This document shows positions 26,561-36,801 of a stretch of 64,000 nucleotides of DNA, one piece after another. The stretch is taken from assembly GCA_965223215.1 (NCBI GenBank), contig CBDCVZ010000010.1, forward strand, positions 4,464,001 to 4,528,000, written 5' to 3'. How positions within the stretch are numbered: the stretch's first letter is position 1; every line of letters begins with the position of its first letter. Position numbers and translations under genes: made by a program. This DNA comes from JABDMH01 sp965223215. GTDB taxonomy: Bacteria; Bacteroidota; Bacteroidia; Chitinophagales; Saprospiraceae. The notes below the pieces were generated by a model that did no database searches, was not told where the DNA came from, and worked only from the letters and a program-made list of their open reading frames with translations.

Positions 26561-27306
26561 TATCTAAAAATAAACTGACTGATCTTACGAATGGGTTTTA
26601 GATATCTGGTAAAGGGTAAGGCATTCAGGTTGTTTTTCTCCCATGCCTTTTTATCTTCCCTGTTTGCGATCATTCTATTTCTTAGACCCGATGTACTGTG
26701 ACCACCTAACCGCATATGTACTAAAGTCTCTGGTAAATAGGCAACAGTAATCTCATGCTTATATAGAAATCTTAACATTAATTCATAGTCTGCTGACGAA
26801 GTGAAATCTAAATCAAATAGTCCATATTTCCGATAGATTTTTCGACGCACAAAAAAAGTTGGGTGTGGAGGCATCCAGCCATAGAACCAACGATTGCGTT
26901 TATAATTTCCAGCTTTCCATTTTCGAGTGACTCGCTTCAAATCGTTCTGATCGACAAAATTCAAATCTCCATATAGAGCATCACAGGCCTGCAATGCGAA
27001 GGTGTCAACTACTTTGCCTATTACGAACCTAGAAGCAAATACATCGTCTGAATTTAGTATGCCAATAATCTGGCCTGTACATAAATTTATGCCCTTGTTC
27101 ATTGCATGATAGATGCCAAAATCTGGTTCAGAAATTATCTTGGACACATGTGGGAATTTCCTGACGATCTTGATTGTCTCGTCTCTGGAATCACCATCAA
27201 TAATTATATGCTCAATGTCGTTGTGGACTTGGGCTGCAACAGATTTCAATGTGTCGCCAATTGTCTTGGAACTATTGAAACAAGCTGTGATAATAGAGAT
27301 CTTCAC
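26560..27306 (-). CDS. Glycosyltransferase family 2
   Basis: 248 residues. MKISIITACFNSSKTIGDTL, HIIIDGDSRDET and the metal-binding ILNSDDVF define a GT-A enzyme of the short WcaE-like kind. SSADYELMLRF is the usual acceptor-side motif. It shares one base with the start of the downstream YdcF-like gene. The specificity is unknown. Confidence 0.87.
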   Translation of the reverse strand: MKISIITACFNSSKTIGDTLKSVAAQVHNDIEHIIIDGDSRDETIKIVRKFPHVSKIISEPDFGIYHAMNKGINLCTGQIIGILNSDDVFASRFVIGKVVDTFALQACDALYGDLNFVDQNDLKRVTRKWKAGNYKRNRWFYGWMPPHPTFFVRRKIYRKYGLFDLDFTSSADYELMLRFLYKHEITVAYLPETLVHMRLGGHSTSGLRNRMIANREDKKAWEKNNLNALPFTRYLKPIRKISQFIFR

Positions 27307-27325
27307 TTAAATATTCAATGAATAT

Positions 27326-27877
27326 TCACTCCAATGACCTATTCTTGACTAGAATGGCAGGATTACCTTGGTAAATACTATGGGGATTCAAATTTTGAGT
27401 TGCGACAGAACCCGCGGTCAAGACGGCGTGTGAATGTGCTTCGACCCCTGGACAGACGACCGCTCTTGCCCCAATCCAGACACCATCTTGCAATTTTATG
27501 GGGCCGGTCATTAGGTCAAATGTTATACGTTTGTAGTTATGATTCCCAGTAAGTAACATGGCACCTTGCGAAATGCATACATGGCTGCCAACTATGACAT
27601 GGTCAAGGTTGTCGATCCAAACTCCTTCACCAATCCAGACATGATCTCCAATCTCGAGTTTCCAAGGATACTTGATATTCACACCGGGCTTAATTATGCT
27701 GCCCTTGCCCAGACGAGCCCCGAAGAGGCGAAGTAGGAGCCGCTTCATTGAGGAAAATGGTAGAAGATAACCCTTCATGCATAAGGCATTCAGTAAAAAC
27801 CATAGAGTGACAATAAATCGATTACGGCCAGAGAGTTGAGGATCACGCCTGAACTTGTCCAACCTTACCGCATTCAT
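27326..27877 (-). CDS. wcaF: WcaF-type hexapeptide-repeat acetyltransferase
   Basis: 183 residues. The C-terminal part is a left-handed beta-helix built from hexapeptide repeats (IIKPGVNIKYP, VWIGEGVWID, VWIGARAVVCPGV). The N-terminal RNRFIVTLWFLLNA region is typical of colanic-acid acetyltransferase WcaF and relatives. The catalytic histidine is likely in TGNHNYK. It should O-acetylate a sugar of the repeat unit using acetyl-CoA. The start overlaps the upstream glycosyltransferase stop as ATGA. Confidence 0.85.
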   Translation of the reverse strand: MNAVRLDKFRRDPQLSGRNRFIVTLWFLLNALCMKGYLLPFSSMKRLLLRLFGARLGKGSIIKPGVNIKYPWKLEIGDHVWIGEGVWIDNLDHVIVGSHVCISQGAMLLTGNHNYKRITFDLMTGPIKLQDGVWIGARAVVCPGVEAHSHAVLTAGSVATQNLNPHSIYQGNPAILVKNRSLE

Positions 27878-29013
27878 GCAAACAGCTGTAAATACTGTTC
27901 TTGCAAATTCATGTTATCACTGTACTGTTTAGCAAAATTATGCGATTTCCTACACATTTCATCAAATGCTTTTTGCTCTAAGGTAGCCATTTGTTCGAGT
28001 GCTGCTATCCAGGCAGATTTATCCCTAAGTGAAAACTCCCAACCGATTCCCTTGCTTTGTAGGTCTCTCCAAGGTGTGCGATCACTGATCAGTACCGGCC
28101 GGCCGGCGGCCCAGGCCTCAAAAATGGCGTGTCCAAAGTTTTCACCTAGGGTGGGGAGAACGAAGAGATGATGTTCCTGAATAACGGAAGAGATATCTTC
28201 ATTCTTAAATTCACCCTTGTAAATAACATTAATATGAGAAGGTACCCTGTACATTCTCTTGGTCATGAAATTCCAATAGTCAGTGTTTCTGGGTCCCACT
28301 AAGGTGCATTTAATCCTTGTAGTCTCGGGAACAGCAGTTAACAATTCGAGAAGATAATGCTGATTCTTCTCAGGATAGATTCTTGACGAACAAATAATGC
28401 AAAGCGATCCAGGATTCTTATCAACGCTTTTCAGCTTATCAACAGATGCCGGGAAATTGCTCTTAATTTGTACTTGATCGGGATTAATGTCAAGATGATC
28501 CACAATAGCCTTAGCTTCTTCGACGTTCGTTGCCAGCCAAGTAATCCTCTTAAGCATGGACCATCTCTTAAGTACTTGTAAGATAGGCCATTTTTTCCAA
28601 TGCTTCCTGCTTAAATGTGCCTTTAGAAGCATTCCCCTTGGAGCTACCACCACTTTGGTGTCATCATTTAATTTTCTTAATACCCAAAGTGGCAGCAAAC
28701 TAAACCGGAATGACCAAAGACCATTTACCATGATGACATCCGCTTTCATTTCTTGCACGAAACGATGATAGGATCTAGCTGTCTGCATATCAGGCTCAAG
28801 GTATGCCACCCAGATTCCTTTTTCGATCTCTACCCAGTTATTAAATTGATCAACTTCTAATGGAACTTCTGATCCGAGATCATGGTCTGAAGTTAGAATG
28901 TAAATGTCATAATGCCCCTTCAGATTCTGAGCAAGATTCAGGCACGACCGAATTGGTCCACCGGCTCTATAAGCAGGGAAAAACCAATCAATGAAGATGA
29001 GAAGTTTAGGCAT
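27874..29013 (-). CDS. Glycosyltransferase family 4
   Basis: 379 residues with a GT-B fold. The N-terminal FIDWFFPAYRAGGPIRS loop binds the acceptor, and GENFGHAIFEAWAAGRPVL contains the E-x7-E motif. ASRIYPEKN-like CSSRIYPEKNQHYLL is the usual start of the donor-binding domain. It lies 26 bases downstream of the polymerase gene and is coupled to wcaF. The sugar transferred is unknown. Confidence 0.85.
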   Translation of the reverse strand: MPKLLIFIDWFFPAYRAGGPIRSCLNLAQNLKGHYDIYILTSDHDLGSEVPLEVDQFNNWVEIEKGIWVAYLEPDMQTARSYHRFVQEMKADVIMVNGLWSFRFSLLPLWVLRKLNDDTKVVVAPRGMLLKAHLSRKHWKKWPILQVLKRWSMLKRITWLATNVEEAKAIVDHLDINPDQVQIKSNFPASVDKLKSVDKNPGSLCIICSSRIYPEKNQHYLLELLTAVPETTRIKCTLVGPRNTDYWNFMTKRMYRVPSHINVIYKGEFKNEDISSVIQEHHLFVLPTLGENFGHAIFEAWAAGRPVLISDRTPWRDLQSKGIGWEFSLRDKSAWIAALEQMATLEQKAFDEMCRKSHNFAKQYSDNMNLQEQYLQLFA

Positions 29014-29039
29014 TACTAGAACTTACTATTAAGCTATTC

Positions 29040-30392
29040 CTAAATAAGACGCCTAAACGAAGAATTGAACAATAGCATAACAGTGTATATAACAATGATT
29101 GCACGTAATATCCAATTCCCAATTATATAGAACTCGGCACCAGGTCTAACAATATAAAATAATATAAATGGCATCCATATGAAGAGACTTGGAAGCACAG
29201 AGGACTGCACAAGCAAATACAAAATCAATCTCCTTATGAAAAAAAAGAATACAAAAATAAACAAAAGTCCACCCCAATATCCAAAACTAGCATAGGCATC
29301 CCCCTGGACACCCACGCTCATAGTGTAGCCTCCAACGACTCTCCATCCAGTCAAATAAGTAAGTTTTGTACCTGTATTAACTGAAATCTTATTCTTATTT
29401 ATGAATCTAGGAATAAGGATACCGTTAATCTCCCGCAAAAGTTGATCCGATTTTCTACCCGTTTTGTTTGTATAGCTAATAACCTGAGCAAGAATGTATC
29501 CTTGATTTAGTCTATTTAATACTGATAGGCCTGACAATTGTGCAAAATCATTTCTTCTAAGCGCCTGATAAGCCTTCTCAACAAATAGTGAGATCCCTTC
29601 CTCTGATCCGCCACTCCAAACATCATTTCTATAGTCATGCTTAGCAACTTGAACCACAAACATCAAGTAAATTCCTCCTACCAGAAGCATGATCTTCATT
29701 GCCATCGGAAATCGCCTCCCATATAATACAAATGAGATTATGAAAAACATCCAAATAATTGCATTGAAAAATATTGAGGAGAGTATTGCAGTGGCAAAAG
29801 TGTATAAAGAAACTATGAGGAGCACTACTTCACGATATGTAAATTTTGAAATCCACATAAAAGTAAAGCCGACGTATGGAAATAAACTCAGCAAATAAAA
29901 TATAAAGCGTAGTTCAGGTCTTACCCAGGGCAAAATCAGTAAGGAGGCTACTCCAATGCAAAAGAGTGAAATTCCCAGGGTCTGGTATGTAGTCCTTGAA
30001 TTCTGTATTTTTCTAACAACAAAGCGCTGAGTGTCACTGATCTTCTTAGATAAACCGGAAAGTACTATTTGTATTAGCAAAATACTTGGAACTGAAAAGA
30101 GCATATACTCCCTTTCCGAAATAGCCATGGAGAATTTCTCAGAGCCTGCCCACGATAGGTCCAAGCTATAGTATAAGCCTGGAGCCAGCACTAGTTGAAT
30201 ATAAGCTAAGGCTATAATCATTTCAATGACCGGAAAATGTAATTCGTATACCCGAAGTAGTTTCAAGAATGCCCTTGCTGTCAATAAAAATCCAATGCCC
30301 GTAAGCCAAAAAGGGTCTAAAACATATATCAATATCAGGGCTACACAAATCGCTAGCAGGGAGTCTCCAATCTCAGTTGTTCGAAATTTCAA
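29040..30392 (-). CDS. wzy: O-antigen/repeat-unit polymerase (Wzy-like membrane protein)
   Basis: 450 residues, almost entirely hydrophobic, with around ten or more membrane segments and a large hydrophilic stretch in the C-terminal half (about 265-365), the layout expected of Wzy polymerases. Sequence similarity in this group is always low, so the call rests on topology and neighbourhood. The start is TTG 30392 overlapping the upstream TGA (TTGA). It would join lipid-linked repeat units in the periplasm. Confidence 0.72.
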   Translation of the reverse strand: MKFRTTEIGDSLLAICVALILIYVLDPFWLTGIGFLLTARAFLKLLRVYELHFPVIEMIIALAYIQLVLAPGLYYSLDLSWAGSEKFSMAISEREYMLFSVPSILLIQIVLSGLSKKISDTQRFVVRKIQNSRTTYQTLGISLFCIGVASLLILPWVRPELRFIFYLLSLFPYVGFTFMWISKFTYREVVLLIVSLYTFATAILSSIFFNAIIWMFFIISFVLYGRRFPMAMKIMLLVGGIYLMFVVQVAKHDYRNDVWSGGSEEGISLFVEKAYQALRRNDFAQLSGLSVLNRLNQGYILAQVISYTNKTGRKSDQLLREINGILIPRFINKNKISVNTGTKLTYLTGWRVVGGYTMSVGVQGDAYASFGYWGGLLFIFVFFFFIRRLILYLLVQSSVLPSLFIWMPFILFYIVRPGAEFYIIGNWILRAIIVIYTVMLLFNSSFRRLI

Positions 30393-31390
30393 ATCACCTT
30401 TTCTTCATGAATTTTCCTGTATATGGACACATACTTCGCAACTGTCTTCTCCACACTGAATCTCTGACAATTTGCGTAACCCTCCCTAATCAATCTATTT
30501 CTATAGAGACGGTTTCCAATTATTTCCCTTATTCCCTTCCTTATATCATCAGTACTAAAAGGATCAACATAGCAGGCTCCTTCTCCTGCAATCTCAGGTA
30601 GTGCAGATAGATTACTAGCAACTACCACGCGACCAACTACTTGGGCTTCTATAATCGGCAAACCAAATCCCTCCTCGGTAGAAACCACAGTTACAATGTC
30701 AGATTTTACATACTCAGTCCTTAACTCTTCAAAAGAAAGCTCTGAATAATGCTCTAATTTAAATTTACAGGAGCTTAATCTATTGGCCAAGTCTCGATCT
30801 AGGATGCCCACGATCACCAAAACACAATTTAAGTCACGTAGTGCATCAATCAGTCTTGGTATATTCTTATTCTTCTTTGTTCCAACCTGTAAAATCCTAG
30901 GGCACTTGCTATTGAAGGATTTTTCTTGAGCATGAAATCTAGGGTCAACGAAATTTGGTACAACGTAAACATCAGCTGGGTCAATTTCAACAACTTTCAG
31001 CAGCTCTCGTTTCGTCGACTGCGAGACAACAGTGATGTACTTACACCGCTTTACTGGTAGCCATATCCATAATATATACAGTATGACTTTACGTAGACCG
31101 ACAGCTCTTTTATAAAATTCTAAGTCATGAATTGTTAGAATTGTTTTGGACTGACGTAGCAAAATGACAATATAATGCACATCACCTGTCACATGGTTTA
31201 TGTCGCCCTGCTTGAAAGGTGCATATATTATTGACAATAGTCTTGAAAGTGCGTTCTTTCCAGCTACAGTATTCTCTTCGAACCTTGCAGAATAATCTGA
31301 AGGTAAATACTTAGCAATAGTATCGAATAAAAATTCTATGCTAAATCTCTTCAGATCCCGACGTCTTGTATAAAAAACCAAATTAACCAC
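30389..31390 (-). CDS. Glycosyltransferase family 4
   Basis: 333 residues from GTG 31390, which shares one base with the upstream TAG. The first domain ends with VTVVSQSTKRELLK; PRILQVGTKKNKNIPRLID opens the donor domain, and STEEGFGLPIIEAQVVGRVVV holds the E-x7-E motif. The HVTGDVHYIV segment occurs in a group of GT4 enzymes acting on rhamnose- or mannose-containing chains. The specificity is not determinable. Confidence 0.85.
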   Translation of the reverse strand: MVNLVFYTRRRDLKRFSIEFLFDTIAKYLPSDYSARFEENTVAGKNALSRLLSIIYAPFKQGDINHVTGDVHYIVILLRQSKTILTIHDLEFYKRAVGLRKVILYILWIWLPVKRCKYITVVSQSTKRELLKVVEIDPADVYVVPNFVDPRFHAQEKSFNSKCPRILQVGTKKNKNIPRLIDALRDLNCVLVIVGILDRDLANRLSSCKFKLEHYSELSFEELRTEYVKSDIVTVVSTEEGFGLPIIEAQVVGRVVVASNLSALPEIAGEGACYVDPFSTDDIRKGIREIIGNRLYRNRLIREGYANCQRFSVEKTVAKYVSIYRKIHEEKVI

Positions 31391-33459
31391 TACTTCCTTA
31401 CTAAAACAGGTTGACTGGTCCTTGTTGGTATTCCGCCCTTAATACAAGACATGTTGATATCCCTACCATCCATTTTCCTAAATACCACATTGGCTCTTGT
31501 TTTAAGAAACTCAACTCCACTAATGTCACCACCATAGGTATCATATATTTGATTATAATCTACTGAAATGATCTCAACTGATCCATTCTGCTTACTACTC
31601 TCACTCAAGAGAAGTTCCCCATCTCTGGTATTCGATTCTCTAACAATTGCGGGACGACTGAACATAGGATGATAGATTCTTGTGCCAATTTCTGGTAACA
31701 GGCCTAATGGAGATGTTATCGACGTCACTACATTACTTCCCTTAGAAATATTTCCCCATACTGGTACTATAAAAATGGGATACTCTACACAATAGACAAC
31801 AGTTTTACCCGAAGTAGTCCCCTCTGGGACACACCTTACTTTTACAATATCATTATTAATTTCAGAGACATAACCCAAATATGACCGCATAGATTTAACA
31901 TTTCTCCTCGAATCAAAATAGTTGATTGTATTCAGTCCAAATAGACAGTCACCAGTATTAAGCGATCTAGCATATGGGCTTCTAAACTTCAATTCCTTAC
32001 TTGCAGAATCCACTAAAATTTCAACTTCATCAAAGTAAAATTCACTGAATGTCGTCCCAGGATTATAATATCTAGCCCCATCTAGAGACTCCAAGCTACA
32101 TTGACCAAGAAATATTCGATTATTAAGCTGTTGCAAAGATTTTGGACCTCGGCCACCGTTTACTATACTTTCCTGACATTTCAAGTAAACGTTATCGAAA
32201 TCAACATTATGCAAACTTCCTCCTCGGGAATTGTAGTAACCACTAGCAGCTACCAATCCGGATTCAATCCAACCTCCACTAATCAATACGGATGGTGCAT
32301 TAAACAATATGGGACTCTTCTCCTTACAATTAGAAAAAAATTCAATGCTGCAATCCCTAAAGGTGCACACAGCATTGCTTTGAAGATGATAAGGAGGAGC
32401 GAAAAAATCCTTGGAGTACCCGACAAATTTCATCTGTGTCTGAGAAAACGATATAAAATTTGATCTTATGCTACCTAATGACCACATACTTTCAAAATAA
32501 GACTGCGACACACTAAAGCCAGAGAACCGTGTATCAATCTTAGCTAGGTTTCTAACGAAACCTGCTAAGTTTAAGTTTGACAACAAAGGAGGAGTACCAA
32601 TTTTCTTTCCAATTAGTGTGCAATCTATGAATGTATTAATTAAATAACCATAGACACTCCGAATTACATTTCCTCGCGATTGTGTCTGGCCAGATGCCCA
32701 AAAAACATCGCATCTTTGCACGTGACATTCTTCTGCAATAATGTTTTCTCCATTCTGTACTCCATTTGAAGGATTTACAGCTATACATAAATCTTCTTGA
32801 ACAAAAGAACATCCCTTTATGGAAATCATACTACTACCACCACGAGAATTATTCTTATAATATTTATCGTGACCATCATATCTAGCAAATTCTGGTACAT
32901 CCTTGTGGAAGGGATCAATAACAACTGCACATCTTGGGCTATATTGAAATGACAAGTCCTTTGATAGATCAAAACTAGCAGATAAGATTGAAACGGGATC
33001 ATTCATTTTATCAAGCTCTCCGACGAATGTGAAATTCTCAATCCTGCAATTTCTACCTCTTTGAAGTACAATAGTTGCACCATCGAAGTTCTTCTTCAAG
33101 ACTGTCGAAACACCAATTTTCCGAGATGGAGAATAGCATGGTATAGGACCCTTCAATGTGAGGCTGACCATATCAAAATTTTCATTTTGTACGTTCCATT
33201 TAAATGCATGAATTGGCTTCTCCAAATCATATGTTCCTCCATTGAATTGTATAACAGAACCATTTGACTCATCAGAAAGTGCAAATTTAATGGCATCCGC
33301 TATTGCATCAGAATCGTCAATACCGTCATCTGCGACCGCGCCAAACGATTCTACATTTATAGCAAAAGGACCTTCCTCATGCAATACATTCGAATGTCGG
33401 TGCATACATGAAAAACATAACGCGGTCAAGCATATAGATGTGAGTACACTACCCTTCAT
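31390..33459 (-). CDS. Exported right-handed beta-helix protein (pectate-lyase-like)
   Basis: 689 residues. A signal sequence ends near LCFSC (Cys18), a weak lipobox. INVESFGAVADDGIDDSDAI is the classic start of the pectate lyase 3/phage-tailspike type beta-helix domain, and the central part repeats short G- and N-rich strands as such helices do. Proteins of this fold cleave, epimerise or bind acidic polysaccharides. Being encoded inside the locus, it may trim or modify the polymer made here. Catalytic residues cannot be assigned. It overlaps the upstream glycosyltransferase by 11 bases. Confidence 0.75.
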   Translation of the reverse strand: MKGSVLTSICLTALCFSCMHRHSNVLHEEGPFAINVESFGAVADDGIDDSDAIADAIKFALSDESNGSVIQFNGGTYDLEKPIHAFKWNVQNENFDMVSLTLKGPIPCYSPSRKIGVSTVLKKNFDGATIVLQRGRNCRIENFTFVGELDKMNDPVSILSASFDLSKDLSFQYSPRCAVVIDPFHKDVPEFARYDGHDKYYKNNSRGGSSMISIKGCSFVQEDLCIAVNPSNGVQNGENIIAEECHVQRCDVFWASGQTQSRGNVIRSVYGYLINTFIDCTLIGKKIGTPPLLSNLNLAGFVRNLAKIDTRFSGFSVSQSYFESMWSLGSIRSNFISFSQTQMKFVGYSKDFFAPPYHLQSNAVCTFRDCSIEFFSNCKEKSPILFNAPSVLISGGWIESGLVAASGYYNSRGGSLHNVDFDNVYLKCQESIVNGGRGPKSLQQLNNRIFLGQCSLESLDGARYYNPGTTFSEFYFDEVEILVDSASKELKFRSPYARSLNTGDCLFGLNTINYFDSRRNVKSMRSYLGYVSEINNDIVKVRCVPEGTTSGKTVVYCVEYPIFIVPVWGNISKGSNVVTSITSPLGLLPEIGTRIYHPMFSRPAIVRESNTRDGELLLSESSKQNGSVEIISVDYNQIYDTYGGDISGVEFLKTRANVVFRKMDGRDINMSCIKGGIPTRTSQPVLVRK

Positions 33460-34600
33460 AATTCATCTCTGCATAGAAATCCTTGAAGGCAGATTCAAAA
33501 TTCAAGCTAGTACAAAAATCGGCCCGCGCGGCTTCGCTAGCCATCTGATACTTTAAAACCATATCCTCTAAGGTATTTATCAAGTTGTTTTTCTCTAGAT
33601 TTGTAAAGAAAGACCATTTCCTCGATCCCAATATTTTTCTATAATGTATATTATCATGAAGCAATACAGGCATTCCACAGGCAACATATTCATAAATCTT
33701 ATTAGAAGCAGTACCTCCTGTAGTATAGATAATATTTGTAGGTCTATGTATTGCCAAACCAATATCATGCTTCTCGGTAATCTTCATCAAATAACTGTAT
33801 GGAATGGGGTCAAGTATCTTCAAATACTTCAATTTATTTCTTTTCCCAGCTAATTCAAATAGCTCTCGTTTGTATGATTCATCTATTGGGCCGATTAATG
33901 TCATACAAATGCCATAACCTGAAATCCTCCTTCCCAATATGTCTATTAATGATTCAAATCCATGATTTCTACCCAACCGGCCCTGATAGATCAGTTTTAA
34001 ACATTTGCCAGTGAATAATGACCCTCTTTTTTCACCTTTGAGAAACGATAAAGATGGGTAATTCGGTAGAAATAATGTCTTACCTGAAAAAAGTGACAAT
34101 GACATATATTGAAGTCTCTCCATCGAGGGTGTACTGAGGAAATCTACTTTTCTCATCGCAAAAGCCTCAAATAAAATTGACAAATGTGCTATAGAAAAAT
34201 ACCGACTAGCACCCCTCTCGAAAATATCATGAACATGGTGCCAATGCACTGCCGCCATTCTGGTAACCTTTTTCACAAGATATAAGACAAACAAAGCAAT
34301 GCCATCCTGTGTCAATATTAAGGTAGGTGAATTGTCTCGAATCTCAGCCACTATTATTTTAAAGAACTTTTGATACTCCGACATTTTTGTCAACAGACCC
34401 TTTCTATTAGGTTTCTCGCCTTCTGAGAATTTCAAACTGACATTCTTAGGATAATCAAAATAGTGCTGTCCAAATTTTCGTCCAATAAACACAACCTCAT
34501 CATAGTAAACACTCAGCGCTCTAATAACATTTAGAGTCGGCGGATAACGCTCAGGGTCATTATAAAACACTATTAACACTCGTGACTTCTTATCCCCCAT
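33449..34600 (-). CDS. Glycosyltransferase family 4-like
   Basis: 383 residues from ATG 34600, where the protein starts GDKKSRVLIVFYND. The longer frame (to 34639) would run deeper into the upstream gene. GRLGRNHGFESLID and TGGTASNKIYEYVACGMPV are donor-domain landmarks of GT4 enzymes. It overlaps the upstream pyruvyl transferase by 11 bases. The region is clearly A+T-rich. The specificity is unknown. Confidence 0.8.
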   Translation of the reverse strand: MGDKKSRVLIVFYNDPERYPPTLNVIRALSVYYDEVVFIGRKFGQHYFDYPKNVSLKFSEGEKPNRKGLLTKMSEYQKFFKIIVAEIRDNSPTLILTQDGIALFVLYLVKKVTRMAAVHWHHVHDIFERGASRYFSIAHLSILFEAFAMRKVDFLSTPSMERLQYMSLSLFSGKTLFLPNYPSLSFLKGEKRGSLFTGKCLKLIYQGRLGRNHGFESLIDILGRRISGYGICMTLIGPIDESYKRELFELAGKRNKLKYLKILDPIPYSYLMKITEKHDIGLAIHRPTNIIYTTGGTASNKIYEYVACGMPVLLHDNIHYRKILGSRKWSFFTNLEKNNLINTLEDMVLKYQMASEAARADFCTSLNFESAFKDFYAEMNYEG

Positions 34601-35768
34601 TAATTTTAACTGCTCTTTTAATAATCTTGTGAATAACATTCATAAAATCCAAAACATCAAAAAGGCGTATTACTAGAAGTTGAATAAATCTGTTCGATCG
34701 CCCTATTCCGATATCTGATTGCGGTAAAAAATATGAATCATCTAATTGGATCGAGACAAAACCTCTATGCTCAAGATCTCTGAAATTCTCAACTGTGGCA
34801 ATTTCCTTAACTCCATGTTCGTAATAAAGACTAGTTACTTTTGGTGCATAGGCTAAAGGCATCGTTGGCACACTTAATTTTTGCCATATGATATTCGCAT
34901 GGTAGCGCATAGCTATCGCCTTCTTCACAGATGAAAGAGTCTCGATAAATTCCTCAATTGGATCAAGATTATATGTCAAAATTCTTACTCTAGTGTATTC
35001 ATCTTCCAAAATTTTCTTTAGCTGGAGTGCCAATTCATACTCTGACATATTCTCCGCTGTATATTCAAATACGAAAAGATAACAACTTAGGTTCTCTGCT
35101 TTACACAAGCGACAAATAGTATTAGCCACTCTTTTGATGTCAAGACCTGGCCATGGACGTAAGGAACATCCCAATATTCTTTTACTCACTACTCTACGAA
35201 AACCAATAGTAGTCAAATCAGTACCTGAGATAATATCACATGCTACTTCTGCTTTTCTACCAGAAATTCTTTCGAATAGAATATTAGAGTACTCATCTCT
35301 AACCTGCACAGCTGAAAACCTTGATGCCACAACTTTCAAATACAATCGATTACTAGATCTTCTTAAAGGGCCAATACCAGTTCCAGCAATGATTACTTCA
35401 GCATCTTTGTTTACAAATGCAAATCTCAAATATCTATGCACAGTAAATTGAAAATGGCTGTCTTGAAGTAAGCCTCCCCCTCCAATTACTACCAAGTCTG
35501 CCTTTTTAGTCAAGCACCTTATTCTACGAAAATTTGACAGCGCAATCCCCAGGCCATGTTTAACTCTAGGTCTGGGGAAAAAAGTCACGTATGCGCTAAA
35601 AGTTTCCTCATAATCTCCAAATACTTTATAATCTATGGACTCTCCATGACATATCAGTCCAATAGATGCGTGAGGATATTTTTTGATAATTGTTTTTAGA
35701 AGAGATATTGCAATCAGATCATCCCCAAAATTCCCGGCACCAGCCATTCCTACAATCGCAATCCTCAA
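34590..35768 (-). CDS. Polysaccharide pyruvyl transferase family protein (second copy)
   Basis: 392 residues. IAIVGMAGAGNFGDDLIA at the start, VVIGGGGLLQDS in the middle and AIAMRYHANIIWQKLSVP near the C-terminus are strong family signatures (CsaB/WcaK type). The start is TTG 35768 overlapping the upstream TGA as TTGA; no alternative start lies near. It should add a pyruvate ketal to one sugar of the polymer, giving negative charge. Confidence 0.85.
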   Translation of the reverse strand: MRIAIVGMAGAGNFGDDLIAISLLKTIIKKYPHASIGLICHGESIDYKVFGDYEETFSAYVTFFPRPRVKHGLGIALSNFRRIRCLTKKADLVVIGGGGLLQDSHFQFTVHRYLRFAFVNKDAEVIIAGTGIGPLRRSSNRLYLKVVASRFSAVQVRDEYSNILFERISGRKAEVACDIISGTDLTTIGFRRVVSKRILGCSLRPWPGLDIKRVANTICRLCKAENLSCYLFVFEYTAENMSEYELALQLKKILEDEYTRVRILTYNLDPIEEFIETLSSVKKAIAMRYHANIIWQKLSVPTMPLAYAPKVTSLYYEHGVKEIATVENFRDLEHRGFVSIQLDDSYFLPQSDIGIGRSNRFIQLLVIRLFDVLDFMNVIHKIIKRAVKINGG

Positions 35769-36790
35769 GTTCTACCGAGATCAATACTCATACAGTCAAA
35801 CATATAGGCGACCCTGTGTTTGTATGTATGTTTCATTAAAACTTTTTCATAAGCGCTATTTGATATCTGAAGCCGTAAGTCTTCATTTTTCAAGTAATAC
35901 TTGCACTTATCAACTAATTCATCAATTGAGCTAAAGTATACAACATCTATATCAGGTTCAAAAATTTCCACTAATTCATCAGTGTACTCATGCATCATAA
36001 ACCCCCCAACAGAAGGAATCTCAAAGCTCCTCATATTATGCGCGTTCTTGTTCTGTACTCGTAAGATGTTCAAGTTGATTTTACTCCTGCGAAATACATC
36101 GAAATATCCCTCTGAGTAGATTGGATCATGTAGAACAATGTTTTCCAATTCAAGATCATAATTCTTTCCAAAGATGTGCACTTTTAATCCATCAGATAAT
36201 ATCTGCAAGCCTCTAATCCACCCCATTCTTTCGTTGTCACCATTTCCGATGAAACTTAGATCATACTGATATCTTAATTTGCCCGTCTGGGTATTCACTG
36301 TTTGAGGACTAGCTCCAAAGGGCACGTAATGAACCTTACCAGCAACTTTGTCATCCAGCTTTTGTTGAAGACTTCTACTCCAAACAAAGAAATAATCATA
36401 TAATGCAATCGATTCCTTAGTATATCGATTTGCACTATAAACATTCTCAGAGAAAGGATCATCAGGGTAATAGCAGGCAATTTTCACTCCCTTAAGGCTA
36501 TTTTTTATCTCTCTTAATGTCCTTGGATCTAAATAGGTTCCCTTTGAAACAAAAATCAAATCGGGAACAAAATCCTTCACTTTTCGCACAATCTCTTTAT
36601 TATACTGCTTTACTTGCTTAATAAGCCGAAATCTCTGGGTCCGAATAAAAAGTCTATTTGCTGGAGAAAAGGGAAAATCACAGTTAATCAAATCGCATAT
36701 GGCTTTATCAGTAACGGACCGTAATATTGAGGAAACAAGTGAATGCGACTGACCTTGGGTGTAAAACTGAGTTAGAAGTAAGATCTTCAA
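35765..36790 (-). CDS. CgeB-like glycosyltransferase
   Basis: 341 residues. The protein begins MKILLLTQFYTQGQSHS, and FVPDLIFVSKGTYLDPRT, VHYVPFGASP and NAHNMRSFEIPSVGGFMM are typical of the CgeB/Glyco_trans_1_2 group of GT-B enzymes, in which the C-terminal motif RxFEIP replaces the usual E-x7-E. The function in the locus is presumably addition of one sugar. Coupled to the downstream pyruvyl transferase by TTGA. Confidence 0.75.
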   Translation of the reverse strand: MKILLLTQFYTQGQSHSLVSSILRSVTDKAICDLINCDFPFSPANRLFIRTQRFRLIKQVKQYNKEIVRKVKDFVPDLIFVSKGTYLDPRTLREIKNSLKGVKIACYYPDDPFSENVYSANRYTKESIALYDYFFVWSRSLQQKLDDKVAGKVHYVPFGASPQTVNTQTGKLRYQYDLSFIGNGDNERMGWIRGLQILSDGLKVHIFGKNYDLELENIVLHDPIYSEGYFDVFRRSKINLNILRVQNKNAHNMRSFEIPSVGGFMMHEYTDELVEIFEPDIDVVYFSSIDELVDKCKYYLKNEDLRLQISNSAYEKVLMKHTYKHRVAYMFDCMSIDLGRT

Positions 36791-36801
36791 GAGATAATTT
36801 G

